64,000 bases of DNA from Siphonodentalium dalli. Its lineage: Eukaryota > Mollusca > Scaphopoda > Gadilida > Siphonodentaliidae. Every line of letters begins with the position of its first letter. The first letter of the stretch is position 1. Positions 43,170-54,425 of this stretch are shown here, one piece after another. The stretch is from contig CP136062.1 of NCBI GenBank assembly GCA_032622095.1, positions 51,227,349 to 51,291,348 on the forward strand, read 5' to 3'. A program made the position numbers and the translations under genes. The notes under the pieces are model-generated. The model was given only the letters and a program-made list of their open reading frames with translations. It did no database searches and was not told the DNA's origin.

Positions 43170-44220
43170 GAAACTTTAGTCTGGGTGATTGTTGCCTTAC
43201 GGGCTGTCTGTCCGTGTATGGAGTCTTATGAAGCCCTCTTAGGGTGTATATTAGGAAGCATGTCTGGCCCTGTTGTAGGAGCTGACTAAATGTGATTAAA
43301 AACATACTCGGTATATGTGTACTTGAAATAAGTAACGAAGATGGACAATTTTTGCCTGTTCCCTTTGTGAACACATATTTTACGTGATGCATGGTGTGTA
43401 AATATTTCATAATTATCATAACTTTAGTATGGCACGTCTGATTTTAAAATGGTTTTCACATGCTTCATCACCAAGCACATCATATACTCACATATGAAAA
43501 ACAAAAATACATATTAAAGCTCCAATATCATTTATATATGTCTAATAATATGATTTTGAGGGCGTTACCATTTATGTCTATGGTATTCTTGTCTGTCACT
43601 GAATAACATAATTATTTGATAACTGGATACTCACTGACTTGTAGTTATTACCTCAAATTTGTCAAGTCTGAATTGTTGCCAGGGTTCTTATCCATGTGAC
43701 TGTCCGTCTGTGTGTGCATCCATCAACAATTTCCTTCATCACACCCTACAGTACATATCCCTGATCCAATCATCACCAAACTTCATATGGATCATCTGGG
43801 TGACCTCTAGTTTGATTCCCATTCTTTCATTGGTAGGGATTTGTTTAGTTCAACTTCAACAAACAGCTGAAACAATGCATAAACATGAAGCTGTGAATAT
43901 GATGATCAATGAAGGTTAAAAATTATTATCTTGTTAATGCAATGTTTCAAACTTTGCAAAATTATACAGTATGTTGTTCAGCCACTAACAATTTTATATG
44001 CCCTTAAATGAAACAAGACAGACGATGATTGCATATAAAAACTGAGGGTGCGAAAAACATCAATTCAATAGTGATGATATTCTCATACACAATTGTTGTT
44101 AATAGATATAACTGTTATATCATATAAGGCTCAAGAATGGAGTGTTGTCAACAATTGCATTTCATTCTCTCGATATATGTAAAATGCAAATATTTCATAC
44201 GAATAGCTATGTATCCAAAT
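43170..44220. other. Mostly anonymous; one dispersed-repeat-like block
   Basis: 43690-43850 (GTGACTGTCCGTCTGTGTGTG, CAATTTCCTTCATCACACCC, CAATCATCACCAAACTTCAT) has the style of the GTCCGTCTG dispersed repeats and of the start of the ~170-bp satellite (27220-27250). Nothing else is recognised. Confidence 0.45.
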
Positions 44221-44223
44221 TGT

Positions 44224-44545
44224 GGAGCTCCGTGGTCCAGTGGTTAGCGTGTCTGACCAGACTTCGCTGTCAATACATAGAGATGAGTTCGCAGCCCGCT
44301 GGTGGTCTATTGAGTTTAATTCACATAACAGCGGCTTGGTCGAATTAAGCATCGTTCAATTTTTGGGCCATACACTGTTCAGATATCACACCATGTCGTG
44401 ACCCTTGAGCAATATGCCACTCCCACTGTGACTGCTTTGCGCCAGTCATGTGTTAAAAGAGTACTCGGCAGGGTGTCGATGAATCTTGTCTGCATGATTA
44501 ATCCTGATGTGCACTCATATGCGTTGAGACTCGGGATTGCATTCT
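44224..44545 (+). mobile_element. tRNA-derived SINE-like element
   Basis: The head GAGCTCCGTGGTCCAGTGGT with TAGCG is a good pol III A box (TGGTCCAGTGG), and GAGTTCGCAGCCCGC ~55 bp later resembles a B box. A ~250-bp body follows, with CACTGTTCAGATATCACACC and GTTGAGACTCGGGATTGCAT. The 3' limit is uncertain and no poly-A was seen. It could be a decayed tRNA pseudogene instead. Confidence 0.55.
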
Positions 44546-44559
44546 TTTCAGAGGATGAA

Positions 44560-46450
44560 CCAAATAAATTGGTGTCCAGTGTTCGCGCTGGACCAAAAAA
44601 TCGTCTGGCCAAATGAAAAAAATGTGGCCAAATTAAATCCTTATTTTCTGGGCTTACAATTGATGACTAAATTATATTTTTAAAATATATAACTCTCTGA
44701 ATCTATGTCGCGTCGCTGACACCACGTTTGCCAACTTATCAAGTAATGGGTTGTGTTAGTTATCATCACTATTTTTGCCGAAATAAAACAGTTCTGTTGC
44801 TTAATATTGTGAGGTGTTGAATACCTATTGTATTAATAATGTTTATGGTGTGAAGTTCGTTTGTTGTTATAAGACGGGAGGCAGTTTACGACACATTACT
44901 TAACTGACATGCCATTATAGGTACATTGAATTATAGGACAATGCATTTACGTATTTCATCTTACAGATATAATAGCCTAATCAACAAAATGTGATATAAC
45001 CAGTGTAGTGATTAAGGTTTTTGATGGTTAGTAACACCCTCTGTACAACCATCACCATTCAATCAACGCTCCCCTTACAAAATAAATTTGGGTTGTCATT
45101 GAATGATATATATGAAGTACGAAACCCGCCTGTCAAAAACCAGCGATATTTCGTCGCCTAACTTCGTTGATCTATTCAGCGATTTTTGAATTATATTTCT
45201 GACTCCATTTGTGGTGAAAAAAAGGTTTGGCCAAAAGTTTGTGGGGGTAATAATATTTATACCATAATTGCCTGTTCTATTGTGTGTATAACACCTATTT
45301 TGTAAATTTCATATTTATACCCTACTGTGGGTATACAGCTTCCTACTGTGGGTATAAATTTTCAAACGTAAATTCATGTGTTAAACGTGTATACCCATAG
45401 TAGAACTACATCGTAGTTAGCAAAATAGTTCCTTCCTATGTCACATTCATTTGAAATTGGAAGTTGTCATGATATCAATTAGATATGAGGAAAATTGCAT
45501 GAATTTCAATCAAATGTAGCTTGCTTAAGTGCTATATTAACTAGGAAACATATGAATGATAATTCCAAGTGACTGGTCGCTCAGAAATAGGATGACGTCA
45601 TGACGTTAATGTAAGCATCACTAAGCGTGACGCACATTCCTTATGGCGACCTGTGTGTGTCTCTGGGTGAGGATACACATTCAAAGTAAACAGCGGGGTA
45701 GTTGAATTCGCGAACAAAATTACAAAAATAATAATTATGGCATAAATAAAATACACGCATAGTACCCGAGAGTACAAAAGTTTCACCACTCGTCACCAAA
45801 AGGCTCGTGGTTAAAACAACAATTCCACTCGTGTTGAAAATTTTGTATTCTTGGCTACTATGGGTGTATTCTATATGTATACATCATCTTGGAGCAAATG
45901 ACAGACACACTATTTCAAACCTTTCATCGAACAATGTATTCTAGGCCAAGGGTTGAGATTAGGATGCAAAAACGATTGATTGATGTTCCAGTAACATAGG
46001 TGACAGTATTTACTTGACAGCTGGGTCATTTATTTGGAACGATGTGCCAGATAATATCAGACTGTCAGCAATTCAAACCACATCTTATGACACGTCTCAT
46101 CGAGGGGTGTTATTACTCAGCATGTTCTCAAGACAAAGGCGTACTATTGGAGTGTGTTCCAAAACAGACCCAAATTATGTGACATAATTTCTATCACGAT
46201 ATTGAGTTCCAACATTCATCAAACTCGTTGGGTGTTATCTACATATTTTATTGCAGTTTCAATGGCCTAGATTCGTAATGTGAGCTTGTCTGAAGCTCCT
46301 TAAAAGGGTTGTTCTGATTGGTCAGTAACCTGTGTTCACATGGATACATTTCTGTTGTTTTGTGATATGAATTGAAGGCATATGTTTTCGTCAAAATCTA
46401 TACACTGTTGCCAAGATGAAGCATTGATGTATCAAAGTTTATGGGAGGCC
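44560..46450. other. Unassigned sequence without a supported gene
   Basis: No repeat termini were found. CCTACTGTGGGTATA occurs twice in tandem at 45318-45357, and its inverse TATACCCATAGTAG lies at 45390. Reading frames are short and anonymous. Confidence 0.4.
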
Positions 46451-46454
46451 AAAT

Positions 46455-46640
46455 TCACATTTAATAATTATTTGTGCTTCAGTGCAATTATTTGTGCTTA
46501 AGCACAATTGTTTGTGCTTAAGCTCAATTATTTGCGCTTAAGCATATATAATTGTGTTTAAGTGCAAATAATATAATTACGCTTATGCACAAATAAGCTA
46601 TTTATGCTTAAGCACAATTTGTGCGTAAGCTTGAGCGCAA
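46455..46640. repeat. Palindromic GTGCTTAAGCAC minisatellite
   Basis: Eight to nine ~20-bp units of AATTATTTGTGCTTAAGCAC and reverse versions. Each core (GTGCTTAAGCAC) is self-complementary, and the units also pair across the array. Confidence 0.9.
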
Positions 46641-46718
46641 ATAACGAAATTAAAATCCATTACCTAACACACCCTGTTGATATTGGCAGAGTCGACCACA
46701 CATTATAAGTTCCGGCAC

Positions 46719-46824
46719 TGAGGATTTTCCGATGAATGGCATCAAGCCATATTTCCAACTAAATCCTGAAAAATTACCCATAATTCTGCTGTGGTTGAGG
46801 AGTCGATTATTTAGGGCATTACTC
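46719..46824. mobile_element. A15: right arm only of family A
   Basis: It runs from TTTTCCGATGAATGGCATC to TTAGGGCATTACT, with a decayed terminus (ACTCTA). Confidence 0.8.
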
Positions 46825-47299
46825 TACCAATACTATCCTAAAACTAGTTCACGCACCTATGTTTTCTAGAAGAATCAGATTCTGGTCTATAGATGCCATG
46901 CAGTCACAGTGTTGCACTTGGGTACAGCTGCTGAAACACTATTCATTATTGCTGAGTTGACATCTTTGGAGCCATATTCTCTATCTCTCACATCACGTAA
47001 TTTTGTGCAAATGGATTTGATAAAAGGCTGCGACTCATTAATTTGTTATGTCGCTTGGCATGGTATAATCAGTTTTGCATAATAATGAATATTGCAAAGC
47101 TGATCAAAAGGCTGATAACAAGTAGAGTAGAGGTAAAAAAATAAGCTGAGCTGTGATTGGATGAAATAATCTCCCAGACCTAGGCTATCACCAAGAAAAT
47201 TATGACAGGTGTGCTCAACTCCCAGACTTTATATATTTAAAACCTCTAAAAGTGAGGCTTATAACTCAAACCAAACAATTATTATATGCCCGTATTATG

Positions 47300-47645
47300 T
47301 AAATGGGTTGTCCATCCGTCGTCCGTCCGTCTGTCCGCTTTTGGTTTCTGGATGATAACTTTAGATTGAATCGAGTGAACTGAACCAAATTTGGTATGTT
47401 AGTTTACCACACCAAAATACAGATCAAGTTAGAATATGGGTTTCGTCCGCTGATTTTGACTGAGTTATGCCCCTTTTTCGATTTTACCTGATATAATGTT
47501 GGTTTCCAGATTATTATGTTTTATTTTTGTTTTTATTTCGTCTTAAGTCAACTTAGGTTTCAAACAAATGAATTAAACCTTGCCCCATTCTACTCCAGAA
47601 ACGGGCGTATTATGCCACGTCCCGACGGCGTGCTCTTGTTTATAA
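47300..47645 (+). repeat. Dispersed GATGATAACTTTAG repeat, second copy
   Basis: TCCGTCGTCCGTCCGTCTGT leads to GATGATAACTTTAGATTGAA, AAATTTGGTATGTTAG, ATGGGTTTCGTCCGCTGATTTT and GGCGTGCTCTTGTT. Confidence 0.65.
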
Positions 47646-47874
47646 TGTTGAGTTGCCATCTTTGAAGCCATATTTGTGTTTGATTCTTTGCCTCATATTG
47701 CTCATCAGATTACTTTGCCTCCAGTGTGTGCATGAGAGTACCACTCTTATCAGATCATCATATACCAGGCCTGATATTATCAGTTCAATGAATGTTGGGA
47801 GGTGGATAACATGTAGAGGTCATAAAATAAGCCCAGACATGATCTGGTGAAAGAATCTTCCAGACAGATGTGTC

Positions 47875-48107
47875 GTCTGCCAATTTGGAGATACATGTTT
47901 AGAGAAACTAAATTAAAATAGAAATAGAATATAGAAGTTTCTATAGAAATTTGATAATAATGAAACTTTCCAGAGAAGATGAGGCCTAAGCAGAATGAGG
48001 TCCCCAGAGGGTGAATTTAGTGATTCTAGCACGCTATGCAGGGTAGCGAATAAATTCACCGTCTGGGGACATCATTCTGCAAATGGCAGACACACTAAAC
48101 TCAGGCT
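47875..48107 (-). mobile_element. B12: B element fragment (subtype 1 interior plus one hairpin)
   Basis: It starts in the interior at TGTGTCGTCTGCCAATTTGG and ends CACACTAAACTCAGGCTTG. It broke a CCAGACAG block of the Q unit; the other hairpin is missing. Confidence 0.8.
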
Positions 48108-48280
48108 TGTGCTCAACTCTCCAAACATAATATACGAACCTAAAAAAAGTGAGGTTTTGAACATAAACAAAAGAGCTACCTTATATATAATGTTGAATCA
48201 TGCATGGGCGCTTGAGCAACATTTAAGCCTAGGCCTATATGTGTTTTCAGTATACGTATGTTACCATGTTATCAGATAAC

Positions 48281-48680
48281 GATTGTCGCCCTTGCTTTCG
48301 TGAGACTGGCATTTGTCGCCAGTGACTTTCTGCCAATGATTGTTGGCCTTGCTTTCGTGAGACTCGGATTTGTCACGGTGGCTTTTTGCTAACGATTGCC
48401 ACCCTTGCTTTCGTGATACTGGGATTTGTCGCCAGTGACTTTCTGCTAACGATTGTCACCCTTGCTTTCGTGAGACTGGGATTTGTCGGGGTGACTTTCT
48501 GTTAACGATTGTCGCCCTTGCTTTCGTGAGACTAGGATTTGTGACCGATGACTTTCTGCTGAAAATTATCACCCTTGCTTTTGTGAGACTGGGATTTGTC
48601 ACTGGTGACTTTCTGCTAACGATAATTGTTGCCCTTGCATTCGTGAGACGGGGATTTGTTGCAAGTCCTACTTTTCTGCT
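48281..48680 (+). repeat. 57-bp minisatellite open on both strands
   Basis: About seven units of CGATTGTCGCCCTTGCTTTC, GTGAGACTGGGATTTGTCGC and CAGTGACTTTCTGCTAA. Because 57 is divisible by three, the later units stay open as a 19-residue repeat on the plus strand (48526-48798, hydrophobic LAFVRLGFVTGDFLL type) and on the minus strand (48456-48776, basic NPSLTKARATIVSRKSP type). Open frames on both strands argue against coding. Confidence 0.9.
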
Positions 48681-48875
48681 CTCAATCGCCCAACAAAGCA
48701 GTGTCTCATTTGATGGCGGCTGGCAAAACACATCCGGTGTGTTTGTGTTGACTTGTGTTGGCTTCTTTCGAGCCATATCTCAATATTTCGTTCTTTAATT
48801 GTTTCTAAAATCACATCACTTGGCCTCAGGTGCAAATGGATATGATAAAAGTCTCTTACTATAGTTCCTCTTATA

Positions 48876-49031
48876 CAGTAATGCCCTTAGTAATCGACTC
48901 CATAACCACAGCAGAATTATGGGTAACTTTTCAGGATTTAGACGGAAATATGGCTTGTTGCCATTCATCGGAAAGCTCTCCCTCCCCGGACTCTGCTGTG
49001 GTTATGGAGTCGATTACTTAGGGCATTACTA
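48876..49031. mobile_element. A16: family A copy in a Q unit
   Basis: The left arm is complete and the right arm short (CTGCTGTGGTTATGGAGTCG). TA flanks it, with the right end reading ATTACTA. Confidence 0.85.
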
Positions 49032-49296
49032 TAGGACAGACTGATATAATCAGTTCTGTATAACAATGAACACTGGAAGGCTCATAACAGGTAGCGGTTT
49101 AAATGAAATAAACTGAGACTTCATCTGATGAAACAATCTGCCAGACAGCTGCCGTCATTGAGAAGTGAAGAGCTTTAATCACATTTTGCTCAACTCTCCA
49201 ATCATTTAATATCTCAACCTCTAATAGTGAGGCTTTTAACATAAGCAGTAATATATAATGTTGAAGCTTATTGCACTCAGTTGTCATTTTTGGAGC

Positions 49297-49745
49297 CACG
49301 TCTGCAAATAGTGTGTCTGTCAATTGCAGAATGAGGTCCCCAAAGGGTATATTTTGTGATGCTATCCCACATAATGGGCTAGCATTACAAAATTCACCCT
49401 CTGGGGACCTCATTCTGCTTAGTCCTCATCTTCTGGGAAGTATCTATAGTCTCAAATTAACATCAACTTTAGTTACTTTTTCCTTACGGGAAGTTTCTAT
49501 ATCCCCTAATTTGCAGAAGATAAATTGCATAAAAGAGGTGTCTAATGCGTGAACATGCATCACCAACTTCAACTGGGGAACTTCAATCTGATTCTAGGTC
49601 TTCCATAGCAGTTGAGGCCTAAGCAGAATGATGTTTCCAGAGAGTGAATTTGGTGATGCTAGCCTGTCTTGCATGATAGCATTACTAAACTCACCCTCTG
49701 GGGATCTCATTCTGCAAATGACAAGACACCCTATTTGCAGACTTA
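49297..49745 (+). mobile_element. B13: intact subtype 2 B element with perfect duplication
   Basis: TTTGGAGC lies at 49289-49296 and 49746-49753. The ends are CACGTCTGCAAATAG and CTATTTGCAGACTTA. It is the best subtype 2 reference: the interior has GGGAAGTATCTATAGTCTCA, CCCCTAATTTGCAGAAGATA and GGGGAACTTCAATCTGATTC. Confidence 0.9.
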
Positions 49746-50091
49746 TTTGGAGCCATATCTCTTGTTTCGTTCTTTGCCTCTAGCATCAGGTAACTGTGCC
49801 TCAGGTGTCCGAGTCTGTGAGTTATCAGATCATCCTAATGACAGCTTGCTATAATCAGTTCTGTGTGACAATGAAAGCTGGGAGGCCGATAACAGGTTGA
49901 GGTAATAAAGTAAGCCGAGACTTCATCTGATGAAAGATCTGCCAGACAGCTGCCATCATTGTGGGCTATACGCGGCAATGATTACAATTTTATTATGAGT
50001 CATGTGACACAGGTCTGGTAGCAATTGACAGTCATTGAATGATTTTATTATCACTGTTTGCGTTTTGGCCAGCTGCCATTATATTGGAGAG

Positions 50092-50490
50092 AAATAATAT
50101 CGCCACTTTTCCATATTTAGGTATCAATGATCATGCAATCAGACGATATATATCCCGACATCACATGAAAAATCATGTGTACATGTGAAGATTATTATTA
50201 TATGTATACATAAGACCGATAGTCTGTGTGTTCAATCTGCCTGATATAATCTCGTCACTTGTTTTCCATATTTGGGTATCAGTAGTCATGCAATTAGGGG
50301 ATATATATCCCGATATGATATGGAGAATCATCTTAATGATGATTTATATATATATTTTAGACCGATGGTCTGTGTGGGTAATCTATTTGAAATGATGTTG
50401 TCACTTCTTTTCCATATTTGGGTGTCAGTGAGCATGCCATTTGGGGATACATATCCTGATATCATGTGGGGAAATCATGTGAGAATGATG
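50092..50490 (+). repeat. ~150-bp tandem repeat, three units
   Basis: Each unit contains TTTTCCATATTTGGGTATCA, ATGCAAT(C/T)AG, GATATATATCCCGA and GACCGAT(A/G)GTCTGTGTG. It ends where C3e begins at TTAA. Confidence 0.8.
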
Positions 50491-50495
50491 ATTAA

Positions 50496-50733
50496 CCCTT
50501 TCATGACGGGAGCAGCACTGGTGCAGCATTAAAGATCCTGTGCCAGTACATTCTCTTATATAAATGCGAGTCTCCCGTAGGGAGTCTCACATATATAAGA
50601 GAATGCACTGGCTTATGAGGTCAAGGTAAATATTGTTAGGCCAATGTATTCTCATACATATGCGAGGCTCCCTGTGAGAATGCATTGGCACAGGGTTTTC
50701 GCAAAATTTCAGAAAGCTCCAGTCACGGAAGGG
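50496..50733. mobile_element. C3e: complete TTAA MITE
   Basis: The ends are CCCTTTCATGACGGGAGC and CCAGTCACGGAAGGG, with TTAA at 50492-50495 and 50734-50737. It has two hairpins, the second shortened. Confidence 0.85.
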
Positions 50734-50737
50734 TTAA

Positions 50738-51122
50738 CCCTTTACCCAACAAACCGGCCAAAACCAGCCAAATAAAGCTTTAACAGCCTAAAATATCTTC
50801 GGTCTGTCTCAATAGAACCATACACATATGGATATCATTGGAACCGGCTCCTTGACCACATTGTGATAGTTACAGTTATGCCCTGTGCCAATGCATTCTC
50901 TTATATATGCGAGTCGACCATAGGTCGCCCAGCATATATAAGAGAATGCATTGGCCTAAAAAAAATCTTTTTTTAACACTTTGTACCATTTTTTCTGACA
51001 TTCTTTAACAATTTTATAATTTTTAATGTGTTAAGCCAATGCATTCTCTTATATATGCGAGGCGACCTATGGTCGACTCGCATATATAAGAGAATGCATT
51101 GGCACAGGGCCGTTCTGTTGGG
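50738..51122. mobile_element. C1b: C1 MITE abutting C3e through one TTAA
   Basis: It begins CCCTTTACCCAACAAACCGG directly after the TTAA that ends C3e. Two hairpins match C1a closely. At the right end TGTTGGG is followed at once by TTAA, so the terminal TAAAGGG is missing. Confidence 0.85.
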
Positions 51123-51126
51123 TTAA

Positions 51127-51340
51127 TTGATGGATACTCTGGATAAAGTTCACGGAGGAGATACATCATCTTTAATAGATGAGGCAAAAGAAAATTCACC
51201 CTTTCTTTACTAAATGGATTCTCCCACTCAGTAATAAAAGTACACACTGGAATGGTCTATTCTGTGTAAATGACAGACACACTATTTCAAGGCTTGTCTG
51301 TTTTTTGGCTATGTTGTTTTTTAAATATGCACAAAATCAT
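51127..51340. other. Short unassigned stretch with a B-end trace
   Basis: 51262-51298 (CTGTGTAAATGACAGACACA, CTATTTCAAGGCTTG) is a solo B terminus. Confidence 0.5.
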
Positions 51341-51343
51341 ATA

Positions 51344-51542
51344 AAGTAATGCTCTAAATAATCGACTCCTTAACCACAGCTAAATTATGGGTATATTTCA
51401 GGATATAGTCGGAAATTTGGCTTGTTGCCATTCATCGGAAAGCTCTCACTGAGAGCTTTCCGATGAATGGCAACAAGCCATATTTCCGACTAAATCCTGA
51501 AAACTCACCCATAATTCTGCTGGCTATATCGATTATTTACTG
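51344..51542. mobile_element. A17: family A copy
   Basis: Both arms are nearly complete. The left end is decayed (AAGTAATGC) and the right arm has a small deletion before ATTTACTG. Confidence 0.85.
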
Positions 51543-51747
51543 TAACTTGATGTGCCGTTTTTGTTATAACGATGACTGTTTTTTTTTTTGGTTAACTGTA
51601 CATCTCTTGATAGAGAGTCTGGGGGAATCAATTTATGCTTTCATTTCCATGCAGATCCAATACCATCTTTAAAAACATAATGCTAATCTGTCAGATTCAT
51701 GTCTGGAGAATGTCTGATTGAAATGTTTTCTAATTTACTTCTTCATA

Positions 51748-51941
51748 CAGTAATGCCCTAAATAATCGACTCCTTAACCAGCAGAATTATGGGTAACTTT
51801 TCAGGATTTAGTCGGAAATATGGCTTGTTGCCATTCATCGGGGAAAGCTCTCACTGAGAGCTTTCCTATGATGGCATAAATCCTGAAAAGTTACCCATAA
51901 TTCTGCTGTGGTTAAGGAGTCGATTATTTAGGGCATTACTG
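51748..51941. mobile_element. A18: near-complete family A copy
   Basis: It has both termini and TA on both sides. A ~20-bp deletion in the right arm removes CAACAAGCCATATTTCC. Confidence 0.85.
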
Positions 51942-51944
51942 TAG

Positions 51945-52715
51945 TTGTGTACAGAAGATTACACTGGTGTAAATAGGGGTCGGAGTGACATCTAGCGGAT
52001 GGGGGAGGAATATATAGCAGAGAATAAAATAGACACTGGGCCCTGATTGGTTAATAGCCTTGTGTGCTTTTCACATAAAAAATCATCACACCTCTTCCCT
52101 ATGATTTCCCATAGATAAAATAACCATTGGCACAGGAATTAACCCTTTGTAGTGAAGTTTGAATTTTTTGGTGTAGTGAAGTTTGAATTTTTTGGTGTGG
52201 TCTAAAATATGACAGTATTTTTTATGCGGTTACGGAAACATAAGATTTAAAGGCAAATTCCCTGCTAGACAGACATGATTTTTTTGTGTAAAAAGTTTCC
52301 CAAAATGTCAATTTTTCAGATTTAAAGAAAATTTTGGACCCAACATTTATATTGCCAACACTATAAGCTAAAACGTTAGCACTGAGGTCTATGGAAAACA
52401 TTTACACCAGTGTAACCAGAAGAACAATAGTAACACCATTACTGCTGACATCTTTATGTGATAGATATCGGATTCCCCTGGTATGCAAATGAACAGTAAG
52501 CCACCTGCGACATGTGATTGAATTACATGGGGTTCATTAGTCTTGAGGAGGGATAGAGCAGAGAATTATATTCCCTGGTTAGAGACCTCTGTGGAGAGCT
52601 CATTGTGCACACATGGGTGTTCTAGTGTAGGAGTGTCGACTTGTGGTATATGGCATGAATGTTCTAGATTACGAATGTCAAATTGTGTTATAACGCATGG
52701 TATGCCCATTTGGGG
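51945..52715. other. Anonymous sequence with a short duplication
   Basis: GTAGTGAAGTTTGAATTTTT with TGGT occurs twice in tandem at 52149-52199, preceded by TTAACCCTTT at 52139, which may be a decayed TTAA-element end. A 62-codon frame at 52543-52731 is anonymous. Confidence 0.5.
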
Positions 52716-53050
52716 AAATAGGTCGAGGTAGAACAAATGAGCTGGGCTTTAAGTTCAACAAATGGCCATTATATATATCAGTAGGAATCCTTCTTCACAA
52801 ATTTAAATGGTGATCGAACTTAGAGAGCTTTCCGATGAATGGCAACAAGCATATTTCCGACTTAATCCTGAATAATTACCCATAATTCTGCTGTGGTTAA
52901 TGAGTCGATTTATTTAGGGCATTACTGTACCTAATCCAGTAACCAAGTTCGATCACCATTTAAATTTGTGAAGAAGGATTCCTACAGATATATATAATGG
53001 CCATTTGTTGAACTTAAAGCCCAGCTCATTTGTTCTACCTCGACCTATTT
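52716..53050. repeat. ~105-bp-arm perfect palindrome with half an A element in the loop
   Basis: The left arm (52716-52821) and right arm (about 52940-53050) are complementary almost without mismatch, from AAATAGGTCGAGG inward through TTGAACTTAAAGCCCAGCTC. The loop is A19 (52822-52927, right arm of family A ending CATTACTG) plus ACCTAATCCAGTAACC. Confidence 0.9.
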
Positions 53051-53054
53051 AGAG

Positions 53055-53375
53055 CATTACTGTATTTAATGTTGAGGGGATGAAACCACCTTGGTATATA
53101 CCATCGTAATGTATTCCCCCCATACACAGATCAATACCTACATGAACTAATTGCTCTGTTTACAGTACGATTATTAATCACGGTGGGAGAGTGCGTCCTC
53201 TTCATTCATTAATCGCCTCATCACTGGACGTTTTCATTGAGTATTTTTATTCTCCTGTGAAAATCAGACTCTTTACCCTGGAAATTATTAATGTACGGTG
53301 CTGAGAGCTTTTGATTTAGATCATTATATACTTACTATGAGACTCAATGAGATATTGGCACTGAGTGCCCCCCTT
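53055..53375. other. Anonymous sequence
   Basis: ATTTAGAGCATTACTGTATTT at 53047 is the last trace of another A end. Nothing else is recognised. Confidence 0.5.
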
Positions 53376-53381
53376 TATTAA

Positions 53382-53590
53382 CCCCTTCCATGACGGGCAG
53401 CCTTCCGAAATTTTGCGAAAACCCTGTGCCAATGCAATCTCTTATATATACAAGTCTCCCATAGGGAGCCTCACATATATAAGAGAATACATTGGCCTAA
53501 CAATATTTACCTTGCCCTTGTAAGTCAGTGTATTCTCTTATATATGTGAGGCTCCCTATGGGAGACTCGAATATATAACAAAATGTACAT
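53382..53590. mobile_element. C3f: C3 MITE lacking its right end
   Basis: Left end CCCCTTCCATGACGGGCAGC after TTAA (53378-53381). Both hairpins are present, and the second decays after ACTCGAATATATAACAAAATG. Confidence 0.75.
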
Positions 53591-53832
53591 GACACGCCAT
53601 ACCACATTACGAGTCAAGCATACTAACTACAATTGAACTCAGTTTCTGACTGCACTAATTGTCATTATTTTTTCTTATTTTTCAGGTAAGTACATCATAT
53701 CACCGAAGTTTTATTGCTGTGTTTGTGGAAAAAGCCTGGTCAATCTAGTTTAAATCGATGTCATTCAAGATACTAAGAGAGCGGTAATGTTCATCTAAAT
53801 AAATACCCCATGTAACAAAGATGTGGAGGTAG

Positions 53833-54275
53833 CAAGTCTGAGTTTAGTGTGCCTGTCATTTACAGAATGAGGTCCCCAGAGGGTGAATTTAGTGACGCTA
53901 TCCCGCATAGCAGGCTAGCTTCACTAAATTCACCCTCTAATCTGCTTAGACCTCATCTTCTGTGGAAAGTTTCTTTACTATCAAATTTCTATAGAAACTT
54001 CTTCACATAGATTCTATTTCTTTTTTAGTTTAGATTCTCTATATCCCCAAATTGGCAGACTGACACATTGCATAATCGAGGTTCCCAATGGGTATTCACA
54101 ATTTGGGAACTTCAATCTGTGTCTATGTCTCCCATAGCAGATGACGCCATGCAGAATGAGGTTCCCAGAGGGTGAATTTAGTTATGCTAGCCCACTATGC
54201 AGAGTAGCGTCTGTGACTAAATTCAACTTCTGGGGACGTCATTCTGCAAATGACAGCACACTATTTCCAGGATTG
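53833..54275 (+). mobile_element. B14: subtype 1 B element
   Basis: It is complete from CAAGTCTGAGTTTAGTG to CTATTTCCAGGATTG. The flanks GGAGGTAG and AAGATTTG do not match. The right flank AAGATTTGATGTGATT-TGAATCTT also follows B18 at 63203, so this end was copied with its flank rather than inserted independently. Confidence 0.8.
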
Positions 54276-54299
54276 AAGATTTGATGTGATTATGAATCT

Positions 54300-54425
54300 T
54301 CTGCCTATGTCTCCCATAGCAGATGAGGCCATGCAGAATGAGGTCCCCCGAGGGTGAATTTGGTGATGCCAACCAGCTATGCTGGATAGGGTCACTAAAT
54401 TCACCCAAATGCCTCAGGCTTGATA
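54300..54425. mobile_element. B15: solo B end hairpin
   Basis: It runs from CTATGTCTCCCATAGCAGAT (subtype 1 interior edge) through one hairpin to CCTCAGGCTTG, with part of the terminal arm deleted. Confidence 0.75.

Larger units (their letters stand above)
46951..49945 (+). repeat. Q: four diverged ~325-bp tandem units with later insertions
   Basis: Each unit reads TTGAGTTG(A/C)CATCTTTG(G/A)AGCC, a CTTTGCCTC block, TATAATCAGTTCTG, ACAATGAA(T/C)(A/G), GGAGG(C/T)(C/G)GATAACAGGT, AAATAAGC and CTGCCAGACAGCTGCC, and then CTCAACTCTCCAA and AACCTCTAAxAGTGAGGCTT. Units start near 46951, 47644, 48740 and 49262. Insertions are a GATGATAAC repeat (47317), B12, a 57-bp minisatellite, A16 and B13. B13 lies exactly in a TTTGGAGCC block that the other units keep intact. 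Confidence 0.75.

Noticed and set aside
44224-44296. Functional tRNA gene
   Set aside because: A and B box-like motifs are present, but acceptor and anticodon stems do not fold convincingly by eye, so it is called SINE-like.
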